A DNA stretch of 8,522 bases from Alphaproteobacteria bacterium. Its GTDB lineage: Bacteria > Pseudomonadota > Alphaproteobacteria > Micropepsales > Micropepsaceae. A program made the position numbers and the translations under genes. A model generated the notes under the pieces. The model worked only from the letters and a program-made list of their open reading frames with translations, was not told where the DNA came from and made no database searches. The stretch is taken from assembly GCA_026400305.1 (NCBI GenBank), contig JAPLPI010000410.1:1-8522 (forward strand). The letters run 5' to 3'. Positions 1 to 7,759 of this stretch are shown in pieces; positions within the stretch are counted from its first letter, which is position 1; every line of letters starts with the position of its first letter.

Positions 1-1410
1 AACAAGATTGACTTGGTGGACTATGATCAGAAGGTCTTCGACAGCATCGTCGCAGATTTTCATAGCTTCTCAGCGAAGCTGAACTTTTCGAGCCAAGTCG
101 CCATCCCGCTGTCGGCGCGCTACGGCGTTAACGTCATAGAAAAATCAGAGCAGACGCCGTGGTACAGCGGCCCCACGCTTTTGGCTCATCTTGAAGTGGT
201 GGATGTGGACACCGCGCTTGCCGATACGCCATTCCGCTTACCGGTGCAGTGGGTCAACCGGCCCAATTTAGATTTCCGCGGCTTCTGCGGCACTATTGCC
301 GGCGGACGCGTTAGGCCCGGCGACACTGTAACGGTTGCTAAGTCGGGCAAGTCCAGCACGGTGACCCGCATTGTCACAATGGATGGTGATAAGCAGGAGG
401 CCGTTGCTGGAGATGCTATTACGCTAACCCTGGCCGATGAAGTCGATATTAGCCGTGGCGATGTTTTGGCTGCGCCCGAAAGCCGTCCCAGTGTCTCCGA
501 CCAGTTCGCCGCCCACCTGTTGTGGATGGCCGATGAAGAACTTCTGCCTGGCCGCCAGTATCTCTTAAAGCTGGGCGCCGCCACCGTGCCCGCCGCGGTC
601 TCCGGCCTCAAGCACAAGGTCGACATTAATACACTGGACAGTCATGCCGCAAAAACCTTAGCGCTCAATGAAGTTGGCTACGCCAATTTCTCGCTGTCCC
701 AGCCCCTGGCCTTCGACGCCTACCGTAATAATCGCGATACCGGAGGCTTCATCCTAATAGACCGCGTTACCAATGCCACAGTTGGCGCTGGGATGGTCGA
801 CTTCTCATTGATGCGGGCCACCAATGTTCACTGGCAGGCGCTGGATGTGAACAAGCAGACGCGTAGTCAGATGAAGGGCCAGAAGCCCGCCATCCTGTGG
901 TTCACTGGATTGTCTGGCTCTGGAAAATCTACAATTGCTAATCTCGTAGAAAAGCAGCTCACCGCGGAGGGCAAGCACACCTACTTATTAGATGGGGACA
1001 ATGTCCGCCACGGCCTGAACAAGGACTTAGGCTTCACCGATTCCGACCGGGTAGAAAATATCCGCCGCGTGGGCGAGGCCGCAAAATTGTTTGTGGATGC
1101 CGGACTGATTGTCCTGACTGCCTTCATCTCACCCTTCCGCTCCGAGCGCCGCATGGCGCGCGAGCTGGTTGGCAGTGATGAGTTCTTGGAGGTGTTTATC
1201 GATACCCCCATTGAAATCTGTATGCAGCGCGACCCCAAGGGCCTCTATGAAAAGGCTAGAGCGGGTTCGATCAAGAACTTCACCGGTGTGGATAGTCCCT
1301 ACGAGGCTCCGGAGGAACCGAATCTGATTATTAAGGCAGCGGAGGCCACCCCTGAAGTTCATGCCCAGGCCATCGTGGCGTATCTGCGCGCGCATGGATA
1401 TCTAGGCTGA
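1..1410 (+). CDS. cysNC: Bifunctional sulfate adenylyltransferase subunit 1 / adenylylsulfate kinase (CysNC), 5' partial
   Basis: Fusion enzyme of sulfate activation. The CysN GTPase part works with CysD to make adenosine 5'-phosphosulfate (APS), and the CysC part phosphorylates APS to PAPS in the cytoplasm. The frame is open from base 1 and begins NKID, the G4 guanine-specificity motif of a translation-factor GTPase, so the real start and the G1-G3 motifs lie upstream of the window. The GTG at 13 is not the start. EF-Tu-like beta-barrel domains follow to about base 850. The kinase domain runs from about 880 to the stop, with a P-loop GLSGSGKS at 907-930, [10 protein letters not shown] near 990-1020, the ISPFRSERR segment from 1126 containing the family's active-site serine, and the [16 protein letters not shown] substrate loop near 1275. 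All kinase motifs look intact. A cysD gene is expected just upstream but is not visible. The fusion and its family are near certain; the N-terminus is unseen. Confidence 0.96.
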   Translation, partial: NKIDLVDYDQKVFDSIVADFHSFSAKLNFSSQVAIPLSARYGVNVIEKSEQTPWYSGPTLLAHLEVVDVDTALADTPFRLPVQWVNRPNLDFRGFCGTIAGGRVRPGDTVTVAKSGKSSTVTRIVTMDGDKQEAVAGDAITLTLADEVDISRGDVLAAPESRPSVSDQFAAHLLWMADEELLPGRQYLLKLGAATVPAAVSGLKHKVDINTLDSHAAKTLALNEVGYANFSLSQPLAFDAYRNNRDTGGFILIDRVTNATVGAGMVDFSLMRATNVHWQALDVNKQTRSQMKGQKPAILWFTGLSGSGKSTIANLVEKQLTAEGKHTYLLDGDNVRHGLNKDLGFTDSDRVENIRRVGEAAKLFVDAGLIVLTAFISPFRSERRMARELVGSDEFLEVFIDTPIEICMQRDPKGLYEKARAGSIKNFTGVDSPYEAPEEPNLIIKAAEATPEVHAQAIVAYLRAHGYLG

Positions 1411-1476
1411 GGCCGGGTTTTCCTGCCTGAGCTTGGGGATTTGGGGTGCTAGCCTTGTAGGGCAGATGGCTTTATA

Positions 1477-1498
1477 TCGGCATCCCTGACAATGCCGA
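1477..1498 (+). promoter_or_regulatory. Hairpin just upstream of the aminotransferase start
   Basis: A perfect 7-bp inverted repeat, TCGGCAT (1477-1483) and ATGCCGA (1492-1498), encloses an 8-base loop and ends 13 bases before the ATG at 1512. No T-run follows, so it is unlikely to be the terminator of cysNC. It could be a protein-binding operator or a 5'-leader stem close to the weak GGA ribosome-binding site at 1500-1502. The repeat itself is directly seen; a regulatory role is a guess. Confidence 0.3.
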
Positions 1499-1511
1499 CG
1501 GAACACAACCC

Positions 1512-2690
1512 ATGAAGACTATCGAAAATTTTGACCGCATCGGCGAGGAAAATGCCTTTGCCATTTTGGCCCGCGCCAATGCATTGGCCGCCCAGGGCAG
1601 GGACATCATTAATCTGGGAATTGGCCAGCCTGATTTTCGCACGCCCGAGCACATCTCTGAGGCCGCGATCCAGGCGATCAAGGACGGCCACCATGGCTAC
1701 ACGGCGGCCACCGGCATTCCGGTTCTGCGTGAGGCGGTCAGCGCCGACTTACACAAAAGATACGGCGTGGAGGTTTCCCCTGAAACTGTGATGATCATGC
1801 CGGGCGGAAAGCCCACCATGTTCATGTCGATCCTGATGTTCGGAAAGCCGGGGGTTGAGATTATGTATCCAGATCCTGGCTTCCCTATCTACCGCTCCAT
1901 GATCGAATATACCGGCGCCACGCCCGTGCCGATCCCGATCCGCGAAGAAAATGGCTTTGCCTTCTCTGCGCAGGAAACTTTAGGCCTGATCACAGATAAG
2001 ACCCGCTTGATCATCATTAACTCGCCAGCCAATCCAACTGGCGGCGTCACACCCAAGGTTGAAGTCGACGAGTTCGTCGCCGGCATGGACAAGTGGCCCG
2101 AAGTCGCGATCATGTCGGATGAGATCTACGATCAGCTGATCTATGACGGGCAGGAGAATGTCACGCTGCTGAAGTACCCCTCGATCCGCGACCGTCTTAT
2201 CTTGCTGAATGGCTGGTCCAAGACCTATGCGATGACAGGCTGGCGGCTGGGCTATGCGGTGTGGCCGGGTAAGCTCTACAATTATGCCCGTAAGCTGTCG
2301 GTGAACCTGCACTCCTGCGTCAACGCGCCGACCCAATATGCCGGCCTCGCCGCACTCACTGGCCCGCAAGATGCAGTCGCCCACATGCGCACTGAGTTCG
2401 ACAAGCGCCGCAAGGTGATCGTTGAGGAATTGAATAAACTGCCCGGGGTTTCTTGCATAATTCCGGCGGGCGCCTTCTATGCATTTACAAACGTGAAGGA
2501 TACGGGCTGGACGGCCAAGCCATTGGTCAATGCTCTTTTAGACGAGACCGGTGTGGCGCTGATCGGTGGGCTAGACTTTGGCATTCTGGGTGAAGGCTAT
2601 ATCCGCGTCTCCTACGCTAACTCGACCGAAAATATTCTCAAGGCGCTTGGCCGCATTGGTGATTTCTTGGCATCTCGCAAGGCGGGCTAG
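1512..2690 (+). CDS. Class I/II PLP-dependent aminotransferase
   Basis: Fold-type I pyridoxal-phosphate enzyme of 392 aa, the usual length for the aspartate aminotransferase superfamily, probably cytosolic. Visible motifs are NLGIGQPDF (34-42), the YTAATGIPVLREA segment (63-75), NSPANPTGG with PLP-binding Asn174, SDEIYDQLIY with Asp203 and Tyr206, the Schiff-base Lys237 in SKTYAMTGWRLGY, and Arg365 in GYIRVSYANS, which by family analogy binds the substrate alpha-carboxylate. The loop that usually reads like TNGGKQALF is MPGGKPTMF here (about 96-104), marking a subfamily whose substrate I cannot name. Aspartate, aromatic or alanine-type specificity all remain possible. The start follows a weak GGA at 1500-1502. 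It lies 101 bp after cysNC and 29 bp before a HAD hydrolase, and is probably co-transcribed with the latter. Confidence 0.93.
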   Translation: MKTIENFDRIGEENAFAILARANALAAQGRDIINLGIGQPDFRTPEHISEAAIQAIKDGHHGYTAATGIPVLREAVSADLHKRYGVEVSPETVMIMPGGKPTMFMSILMFGKPGVEIMYPDPGFPIYRSMIEYTGATPVPIPIREENGFAFSAQETLGLITDKTRLIIINSPANPTGGVTPKVEVDEFVAGMDKWPEVAIMSDEIYDQLIYDGQENVTLLKYPSIRDRLILLNGWSKTYAMTGWRLGYAVWPGKLYNYARKLSVNLHSCVNAPTQYAGLAALTGPQDAVAHMRTEFDKRRKVIVEELNKLPGVSCIIPAGAFYAFTNVKDTGWTAKPLVNALLDETGVALIGGLDFGILGEGYIRVSYANSTENILKALGRIGDFLASRKAG

Positions 2691-2707
2691 GAGCCTAGGC
2701 TTGGGCC

Positions 2708-2711
2708 GGAG
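2708..2711 (+). promoter_or_regulatory. Ribosome-binding site of the HAD hydrolase gene
   Basis: GGAG sits 8 bases before the ATG at 2720, inside the 29-bp gap after the aminotransferase stop. It supports 2720 as the start and gives the HAD gene its own translation initiation within the putative two-gene transcript. Confidence 0.6.
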
Positions 2712-2719
2712 CAACTAAA

Positions 2720-3394
2720 ATGAAAACGATCAATGCCGTCCTGTTTGATTGTGACGGTGTCCTGGTCGACAGCGAAGTGATTTCGCTGGAGGTTGAGATA
2801 GCCATGCTGGGCGAGCTGGGTCTTGTCTTTGAGCGTGATGATTATCTCACTCGCTTTATGGGACTTTCCACCGACGCCTATCACGCGGCCATAGACGCGG
2901 AGGGACTGAAACAGCTCGGCCGGCCCGTGTCTGCTGTTATCCGCCAGTCTGACAGACTGCGCCAGGAGATGGTCGCGCGTCTGACCGAGGTGCCAGGAAC
3001 TACCAAGGCCGTTTCGGCGGTCACGCTGCCTAAAGCTATAGCCAGCTCCGGCTCACTGGAGGGACTGCAGCGTAAATTGACCCGCACTGGTCTGTGGGAC
3101 CTATTCGCACCGCACATTTATTCCGCCGACCATGTGCGGGAGGCCAAGCCCGCACCTGATATTTTCTTGTATGCGGCCAAGGCACTGGGTGTTGATCCAG
3201 AAGATTGCTTGGTAATTGAGGACAGTATTCACGGTGTCACCGCAGCACTGGCCGCGGGCATGACAGTGTGGGGATTTCTGGGCGGAGGCCACGCCGACGA
3301 GGCGATGGGCGGCCGGCTCATGTCGGCGGGTGCTGCGCGCGTCGTGCGCGATTGGCCCCAGGCCTCAATTCTTCTGGCAGACCTCAACCGGTAA
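2720..3394 (+). CDS. HAD-superfamily hydrolase, beta-phosphoglucomutase-like
   Basis: Soluble 224-aa HAD phosphatase or phosphomutase with a subfamily I cap. Motif I is FDCDGVLVDSE, with nucleophile Asp10 and acid/base Asp12. A helical cap follows (about 18-85). Motif II is the IASSGS segment (Ser109/Ser110), motif III is Lys143 in EAKPAPDIF, and motif IV is Glu167-Asp168 in VIEDSIHGV, which binds magnesium. This combination is typical of the beta-phosphoglucomutase, phosphoglycolate phosphatase and sugar-phosphate phosphatase (YniC/YqaB-like) group. The sequence cannot decide between mutase and phosphatase, so no symbol is given. A GGAG ribosome-binding site precedes the ATG. It is the last plus-strand gene and converges with the epimerase gene. 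The start and family are well supported; the substrate is unknown. Confidence 0.92.
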   Translation: MKTINAVLFDCDGVLVDSEVISLEVEIAMLGELGLVFERDDYLTRFMGLSTDAYHAAIDAEGLKQLGRPVSAVIRQSDRLRQEMVARLTEVPGTTKAVSAVTLPKAIASSGSLEGLQRKLTRTGLWDLFAPHIYSADHVREAKPAPDIFLYAAKALGVDPEDCLVIEDSIHGVTAALAAGMTVWGFLGGGHADEAMGGRLMSAGAARVVRDWPQASILLADLNR

Positions 3395-3459
3395 GTTGAA
3401 AGTCAACTGATCTGTGGGTGCCGTTTAGGCCCCATTTTCTTACTGAGTTACGCCCAGTA
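3394..3459. other. Convergent intergenic region with two small inverted repeats
   Basis: The short space between the convergent HAD and epimerase genes holds AGTTGA-AAG-TCAACT (3394-3408, a 6-bp stem overlapping the HAD stop codon) and TACTG/CAGTA (3441-3445 and 3455-3459, 9-base loop). Neither is GC-rich or followed by a T-run on either strand, so I do not call a rho-independent terminator. Transcription from both sides presumably ends here by another route. The repeats are seen; their function is unknown. Confidence 0.25.
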
Positions 3460-3466
3460 GGTGCCT

Positions 3467-4438
3467 TCAGCAGTAGTACTGCCTAAACCAGTCCACAAAT
3501 TTTGGGATGCCAACGCTAATCGGTGTCTTGGGATCAAAGCCTAGGTCGCGTGTGGCGGCGGCGATGTCGGCGTAGGTCGTGGTCACATCGCCGGGGTGCA
3601 TCGGCGCCATCTCCAGAAAAGCCTTCTTGTTCAGGGCCGTTTCGATTTCAGCGATGAAGGTGGTGAGTTTTTCGGATTTGTGATTTCCCAGATTGTAAAT
3701 CGCATGCGGGGGACTTCCGGCTGCTGGTCTATCCAGTGCGCGCAGAACGCCGTCCACAATGTCGTCGATAAAAGTGAAATCGCGCCACATCTCGCCGTGA
3801 TTGAAGACTTGTATTGGTTTTCCCGCTGATATTGCTTTGGCAAACAACATGGGCGCCATGTCGGGGCGGCCCCATGGGCCGTAGACTGTAAAAAATCTCA
3901 GGCCTGTGGCTGGGACGCCATAAAGGTGTGCGTAGCTATGACTGAATAGTTCATCGGCCCGCTTGGTCGCGGCGTAGAGCGAGTTTGGATGATCCACCGC
4001 ATCGCCCACCGTAAAGGGTGTCTTTGTGTTGGCACCATAGACTGATGATGAACTGGCATAGACAAAATGCTTTAGTGCACTCAGTGTCCGCGCCAGCTCC
4101 AGCATGACTACCTGGCCCATGACGTTGGCAGTGACATAGGCGTAGGGGTTTTCGAGGCTGTAACGCACACCAGGCTGTGCTGCTAAATGCACGATGCCAT
4201 CGATGCCGTGGACGTCCGCCCCCAGTTTTAGCATCTTGTTGCGGTCAGAAATGTCGATCTGTTGAAAATGAAAATTGGGTTGTGGTGTCAGTTGAGCCAG
4301 GCGGGCCTGCTTCAACGCGACATCATAATAGTCTGACAGATTGTCCACGCCGATCACGGTGTCTCCGCGCGCCAAGAGGGCGTTAGCGACGGCGCCGCCA
4401 ATAAATCCAGCTGCTCCGGTTACTAGGACTTTTGCCAT
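3467..4438 (-). CDS. NAD-dependent epimerase, UDP-glucuronate 4-epimerase-like
   Basis: Extended short-chain dehydrogenase of 323 aa, the expected length for UDP-glucuronate/UDP-glucose 4-epimerases. It probably interconverts UDP-glucuronate and UDP-galacturonate in the cytoplasm. Visible are the Rossmann motif TGAAGFIG (7-14), an acidic residue after beta-2 (Asp32) suiting NAD, HLAAQPGVRYS (84-93), YASSSSVYG with the catalytic serine region (127-135), and Tyr155/Lys159 in YAATK. RFFTVYGPWGRPDMAP and WRDFTFIDDIV are hallmarks of the uronate epimerase subgroup. The upstream ugd supplies the matching substrate UDP-glucuronate. The start at 4438 has only a weak GAGA upstream. The gene lies 116 bp after the detached fcl C-terminus and is probably in the same operon. 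UDP-glucose/GalNAc epimerase activity is a less likely alternative. Confidence 0.88.
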   Translation of the reverse strand: MAKVLVTGAAGFIGGAVANALLARGDTVIGVDNLSDYYDVALKQARLAQLTPQPNFHFQQIDISDRNKMLKLGADVHGIDGIVHLAAQPGVRYSLENPYAYVTANVMGQVVMLELARTLSALKHFVYASSSSVYGANTKTPFTVGDAVDHPNSLYAATKRADELFSHSYAHLYGVPATGLRFFTVYGPWGRPDMAPMLFAKAISAGKPIQVFNHGEMWRDFTFIDDIVDGVLRALDRPAAGSPPHAIYNLGNHKSEKLTTFIAEIETALNKKAFLEMAPMHPGDVTTTYADIAAATRDLGFDPKTPISVGIPKFVDWFRQYYC

Positions 4439-4508
4439 GAAAATGTCTCAAATACTTCAGAGCGAAGATCGCTTGGGGTAATATTGGGGTCAACTGCTTA
4501 TTTGAATC

Positions 4509-4546
4509 AGGCTGAAGGCTGAACTTGGGTAGCAAAGGTGTTGCTA
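4509..4546. repeat. Small repeats in the gap between fcl remnant and epimerase
   Basis: The 116-bp gap at 4439-4554 contains a 7-bp tandem repeat, AGGCTGA twice (4509-4522), and a 6-bp inverted repeat TAGCAA/TTGCTA with a 5-base loop (4530-4546). There is no T-run after the stem on the minus strand, so it is not a clear terminator for fcl. No gene or recognisable promoter is visible in the gap. Confidence 0.25.
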
Positions 4547-4554
4547 AAGAGGCT

Positions 4555-4644
4555 TCAGGCACCACGCAAATTTTTGATATTGGATAGATACCAGCGATAG
4601 GTGTCCGCAATTCCTTCCTTGAGGCCAATCTTAGATTGCCAGGA
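4555..4644 (-). pseudogene. fcl: Detached C-terminal remnant of GDP-L-fucose synthase
   Basis: Immediately after the break in fcl, the minus strand in another reading frame encodes [19 protein letters not shown] (starting at 4641), then SNIKNLRGA and a TGA at 4557-4555. From my memory of the family, this lines up without gaps with the C-terminus of E. coli Fcl from its conserved GW onward, including the G-L/I-A-x-T-Y-x-W core and the final RG. It has no start codon or ribosome-binding site of its own, so it is a stranded piece of the preceding gene and not a separate one. The overlap with the truncated frame's stop (4631-4633) reflects the frame change. Either a real deletion or an assembly error could produce it. 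Confidence 0.85.
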
Positions 4645-5392
4645 TTGTGATGTCTTCGCCGGCGCCGACATTAATATGGTCTTCGCCGGAATAGTTCTTC
4701 ATCAGGTAGACAAGCGCATCGGCGCAGTCATCTACATGTAAGAATTCTCGGCGCGGCTTTCCACTGCCCCAGATACCTATTTCCTGTAAGCCGGCTGTCT
4801 TTGCCTCATGCGCTTTCCGTAGGAGTGCTGGAAGTACATGGCCTCTTACGAGATTAAAATTGTCGCCGGGGCCATAGAGATTTGCTGGCATTGCAGATAT
4901 AAAATCACAGCCATATTCGCGGCGATAGGCTTGCGCCATCTTTAGTCCTGCAATTTTTGCTACCGCGTACCACTCGTTAGTAGGCTCCAGAAAACCGCTG
5001 AGTAGTGCTTCTTCTTTTACAGGTTGCGGCGCCAATTTTGGGTAGATGCAGACGGAGCCGAGAAACTGAACTTTTGATACGCTAAATTTGCGTGCAGCCT
5101 CGATGATGTTGACTTCAATTGACAGATTGTCGTGTATGAATTCTGCAGGATAGTTTTCGTTGGCAAAAATTCCACCCACTTTCGCGGCGGCCAGAAAAAT
5201 AGCGTCGGGCTTGTTAGTGGAAATCCAGTTCTCTACCGGTTCTTGGCGACACAAATCGAGTTCCGCGCGACTGATCGTGAGTATTTCGCAGTTCTCCGAT
5301 TGAAGCCGTCGTACCAGCGCGCTTCCGACCATGCCGCGATGGCCCGTCACCCAGATCCGTTTGCCCGACAGCGGAAATATAGCCTCAGTCAT
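4631..5392 (-). CDS. fcl: GDP-L-fucose synthase, truncated by deletion/frameshift
   Basis: NADPH-dependent epimerase-reductase that turns the Gmd product GDP-4-keto-6-deoxymannose into GDP-L-fucose. The open frame is 253 aa, against about 310-320 for the family. Visible are the Rossmann motif GHRGMVGS (17-24), Ser113 and Cys115 in LGSVCIYP, Tyr142/Lys146 in WYAVAK, and His185 in RGHVLPALL. All sit at a constant +6 offset from the E. coli catalytic residues Ser107, Cys109, Tyr136, Lys140 and His179. The protein runs normally to [11 protein letters not shown] and then ends LAI-stop, with the proper C-terminus following in another frame. About 41 residues are missing, including the PRKLLDV region whose lysine I recall contacting the substrate pyrophosphate (Lys283 in E. 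coli). The ATG at 5392 overlaps the gmd stop by 8 bases, implying coupled translation. As read, the enzyme is probably inactive or unstable. Confidence 0.9.
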   Translation of the reverse strand: MTEAIFPLSGKRIWVTGHRGMVGSALVRRLQSENCEILTISRAELDLCRQEPVENWISTNKPDAIFLAAAKVGGIFANENYPAEFIHDNLSIEVNIIEAARKFSVSKVQFLGSVCIYPKLAPQPVKEEALLSGFLEPTNEWYAVAKIAGLKMAQAYRREYGCDFISAMPANLYGPGDNFNLVRGHVLPALLRKAHEAKTAGLQEIGIWGSGKPRREFLHVDDCADALVYLMKNYSGEDHINVGAGEDITILAI

Positions 5393-6461
5393 GTGGCATA
5401 TTTCTGAATTCCTGTTCCATAGTTTTGAGGTCAGCGGCCACCATTTCGCTCACCAATTGATCGAAACTAGTTTCTGGTTTCCAGCCTAAAGTTGCACGGG
5501 CCTTTCTGGCGTCACCGATTAACCTGTCTACTTCTGTAGGGCGGAAATATCGCGGATCTATGCGTACTAGAACTTTTCCACTTTTTGCATCAACTGCCGT
5601 TTCCTCTGTCCCCTTGCCAGACCAGATTAGACTTAATCCGGTCTTAGAGAATGCGCGGTCCACGAACTCGCGTACCGTGTTTCCTTCGCCAGTGGCCAGA
5701 ACATAATCGTCTGGTGCCTGTTGCTGCAGCATGGCCCACATGCCTTGCACATAGTCGCGGGCATGCCCCCAGTCACGTACGGCATCTAGGTTTCCCAGAT
5801 ACAGGCATTCTGTCCGCCCCAAGGCGATGGCGGCGACGGCGCGGGTGATCTTCCGGGTGACGAAAGTCTCGCCCCTGAGAGGGCTTTCATGGTTGAACAG
5901 AATGCCGTTGGAGGCATGGATGCCATAGGCCTCGCGGTAATTTACAGTTACCCAGTAAGCATAGAGCTTGGCTGCGCCATAGGGCGAGCGTGGATAGAAA
6001 GGTGAAGCCTCCGACTGCGGGCAGTGTGTTGTCTTGCCGTACATTTCTGACGTCGATGCCTGGTAGAAGCGGGTTCGCTCTGCCATTCCTAGCAGTCGGA
6101 TCGCTTCTAGGAGCCGCAATGTGCCCAGGCCATCGGCATTAGCAGTATATTCTGGAGTCTCGAAGCTGACCTGCACATGGGATTGCGCCGCAAGATTGTA
6201 GATCTCGTCCGGCTGTGTCTCCTGAACAATACGTATGAGATTGGTGGCATCTGTAAGATCCCCAAAATGCAGGACTAACCGTGGGTCCGTCTCGTGCGGA
6301 TCTTGGTAGAAGTGATCTATGCGGCCGGTATTGAAGGAAGAGGAGCGCCGCTTGATACCATGGACACGGTAGCCTTTTGCCAGCAGAAACTCGGTCAGGT
6401 AGGCACCGTCCTGGCCGGTGATGCCTGTGATGAGCGCTGTTTTGGGATCATTTCTCGTCAA
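5385..6461 (-). CDS. gmd: GDP-mannose 4,6-dehydratase
   Basis: Converts GDP-D-mannose to GDP-4-keto-6-deoxy-D-mannose, the precursor of GDP-L-fucose and related 6-deoxyhexoses, in the cytoplasm. The 358-aa product is normal for Gmd. Visible are the nucleotide-binding motif GITGQDGAY (13-21), [11 protein letters not shown] (37-47), catalytic Thr137 and Glu139 in STSEMYG, Tyr161/Lys165 in [25 protein letters not shown], and [12 protein letters not shown] place the start at a TTG (6461-6459). It lies 5 bases after a GGGAGA, it overlaps the ugd stop as TTGA, and no ATG or GTG occurs between it and the Rossmann motif. The longer open frame reaching 6602 only reads through ugd in the wrong frame. 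The next gene, fcl, starts inside the last codons of gmd. Function is very secure; the start is likely but not certain. Confidence 0.95.
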   Translation of the reverse strand: MTRNDPKTALITGITGQDGAYLTEFLLAKGYRVHGIKRRSSSFNTGRIDHFYQDPHETDPRLVLHFGDLTDATNLIRIVQETQPDEIYNLAAQSHVQVSFETPEYTANADGLGTLRLLEAIRLLGMAERTRFYQASTSEMYGKTTHCPQSEASPFYPRSPYGAAKLYAYWVTVNYREAYGIHASNGILFNHESPLRGETFVTRKITRAVAAIALGRTECLYLGNLDAVRDWGHARDYVQGMWAMLQQQAPDDYVLATGEGNTVREFVDRAFSKTGLSLIWSGKGTEETAVDAKSGKVLVRIDPRYFRPTEVDRLIGDARKARATLGWKPETSFDQLVSEMVAADLKTMEQEFRNMPHD

Positions 6462-7759
6462 GAACTTCTCCCAACGCTGACATACTGAAATCCAGCCTCT
6501 GCCATTTGCGCGGGCCGGTAGACATTGCGCAAATCTACCATCACGGGGGATTTGAGGGCCGCCTTTGCGCGTGGAAGATCCAGTGCACGAAACTCGTTCC
6601 ATTCCGTCAGTAGGACGACTCCGTCAGCGCCTGTAAGCGCCTCATAGGCATTGCTGCAGTAGGTGAGTGTTAGGTGCTTGGCCGCCTCCTTGTGCCCCTC
6701 AGGGTCAAAGGCGCGGATCGTGGCGCCGGCTTCTTGCAGGTAGGGCAGGATGACTAGGCTGGGGGCATCGCGCATGTCGTCAGTGTTTGGTTTAAAAGTC
6801 AGGCCCAGAACTGCGATGGTCTTACCTTTTACCCCGCCAAATGCCGCCTCAATCTTTTTGGCCATGTCCAGTTTTCGTCTATCATTGACGGCTACCACGG
6901 CTTCGACGATGCGGGACGGCGCGCCCAGCTCGCTGGCAGTCCTGATGAGTGCGAGTGTATCTTTGGGAAAGCAGCTGCCCCCGTAGCCGGGGCCGGCATT
7001 AAGAAACTTCTTTCCGATGCGCCCATCCAGTCCGATGCCGCGCGCGACATCCTGCACGTCCCCGCCCACTTTCTCGCAGATATCTGCCATCTCATTGATG
7101 AACGTGATCTTGGTGGCGAGGAAGGCATTGGCGGCATACTTGATAAGCTCGCTGGTCTCGCGGCCTGTAAAGAGGATGGGGGTCTCGTTGAGGAAAAGCG
7201 GTCGGTAGACTTCACGCATAACGTCGCGGGCGCGCTCGGTGTCGCAGCCGATGACTACTCGGTCCGGCCTGCGGAAGTCTTCGATCGCAGATCCTTCGCG
7301 CAAAAACTCTGGATTGGAGGCCATGTCGAACTGGGCGTCAGGCCGTGTCGCCTTGATGATTTTTTCAATCGCGCGGCTGGTGCCAACTGGCACCGTCGAC
7401 TTGGTTACTATGACGGTGTAGCCGGTTAGTGCCTTCGCGATTTCTTCGGCGGCCGCGTAGACGTAAGTGAGATCGGCGTGGCCATCCCCGCGGCGGCTGG
7501 GTGTGCCCACGCCGATGAAAATCACCTCTGCGTTTGAAACAGCCTCTTTCAGGTCTGTTGTGAAGGACAGTCTTCCAGACTTTGCGTTGGCTGCGACAAT
7601 CTCAACTAGGCCGGGTTCGTAGATCGGAATGCCGCCCTGCGTGAGGGTCGCGATCTTGGCGGGATCTTTGTCCACGCAAATGATCTGGTGACCAAATTCT
7701 GACAGGCAGGCCCCGGAAACAAGTCCGACATATCCCGTCCCGATCATCGCAATGCGCAT
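6458..7759 (-). CDS. ugd: UDP-glucose 6-dehydrogenase
   Basis: NAD-dependent four-electron oxidation of UDP-glucose to UDP-glucuronate in the cytoplasm. The 433-aa length is typical of the bacterial Ugd/TuaD family. The N-terminal Rossmann domain begins [21 protein letters not shown] (GTGYVG at 7-12) with Asp30 at the end of beta-2. STVPVGT (121-127) and [14 protein letters not shown] (149-162) follow. The central helix and active site include Lys217 in ATKITFIN and the catalytic thiol Cys263 in [14 protein letters not shown], with Asp267. The C-terminal domain carries [16 protein letters not shown], the usual UDP-sugar-binding signature. The ATG at 7759 follows a strong TAGGAGA at 7770-7764. 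It appears to be the first gene of the ugd-gmd-fcl-epimerase run. Its product is the substrate expected for the epimerase at the far end. Confidence 0.96.
   Translation of the reverse strand: MRIAMIGTGYVGLVSGACLSEFGHQIICVDKDPAKIATLTQGGIPIYEPGLVEIVAANAKSGRLSFTTDLKEAVSNAEVIFIGVGTPSRRGDGHADLTYVYAAAEEIAKALTGYTVIVTKSTVPVGTSRAIEKIIKATRPDAQFDMASNPEFLREGSAIEDFRRPDRVVIGCDTERARDVMREVYRPLFLNETPILFTGRETSELIKYAANAFLATKITFINEMADICEKVGGDVQDVARGIGLDGRIGKKFLNAGPGYGGSCFPKDTLALIRTASELGAPSRIVEAVVAVNDRRKLDMAKKIEAAFGGVKGKTIAVLGLTFKPNTDDMRDAPSLVILPYLQEAGATIRAFDPEGHKEAAKHLTLTYCSNAYEALTGADGVVLLTEWNEFRALDLPRAKAALKSPVMVDLRNVYRPAQMAEAGFQYVSVGRSS
6467..6472 (-). promoter_or_regulatory. Ribosome-binding site deciding the gmd TTG start
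   Basis: On the minus strand GGGAGA (6472 to 6467) lies inside the last codons of ugd, 5 bases before the TTG at 6461. It is the best Shine-Dalgarno match near the beginning of the Gmd homology and supports a TTG start overlapping the ugd TGA. Confidence 0.6.

Noticed and set aside
186..626. 146-codon minus-strand open frame inside cysNC
   Set aside because: It is antisense to a strongly conserved gene, with serine/arginine-rich shadow composition and no motifs.
3394..3408. AGTTGA/TCAACT hairpin as a terminator for the HAD gene
   Set aside because: The stem is AT-rich, only 6 bp long, overlaps the stop codon and is not followed by a T-run, so it does not meet the form of a rho-independent terminator.
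4383..4628. 81-codon minus-strand open frame in the fcl-epimerase gap
   Set aside because: It overlaps the recognisable Fcl C-terminal remnant in a different frame, has low-complexity arginine/serine-rich content and shows no family resemblance. It is a chance frame.
6462..6602. N-terminal extension of gmd up to an ATG at 6602
   Set aside because: The 47 extra residues are an out-of-frame reading of the ugd 3' end with no similarity to Gmd. A TTG with a good ribosome-binding site sits exactly where Gmd homology begins.
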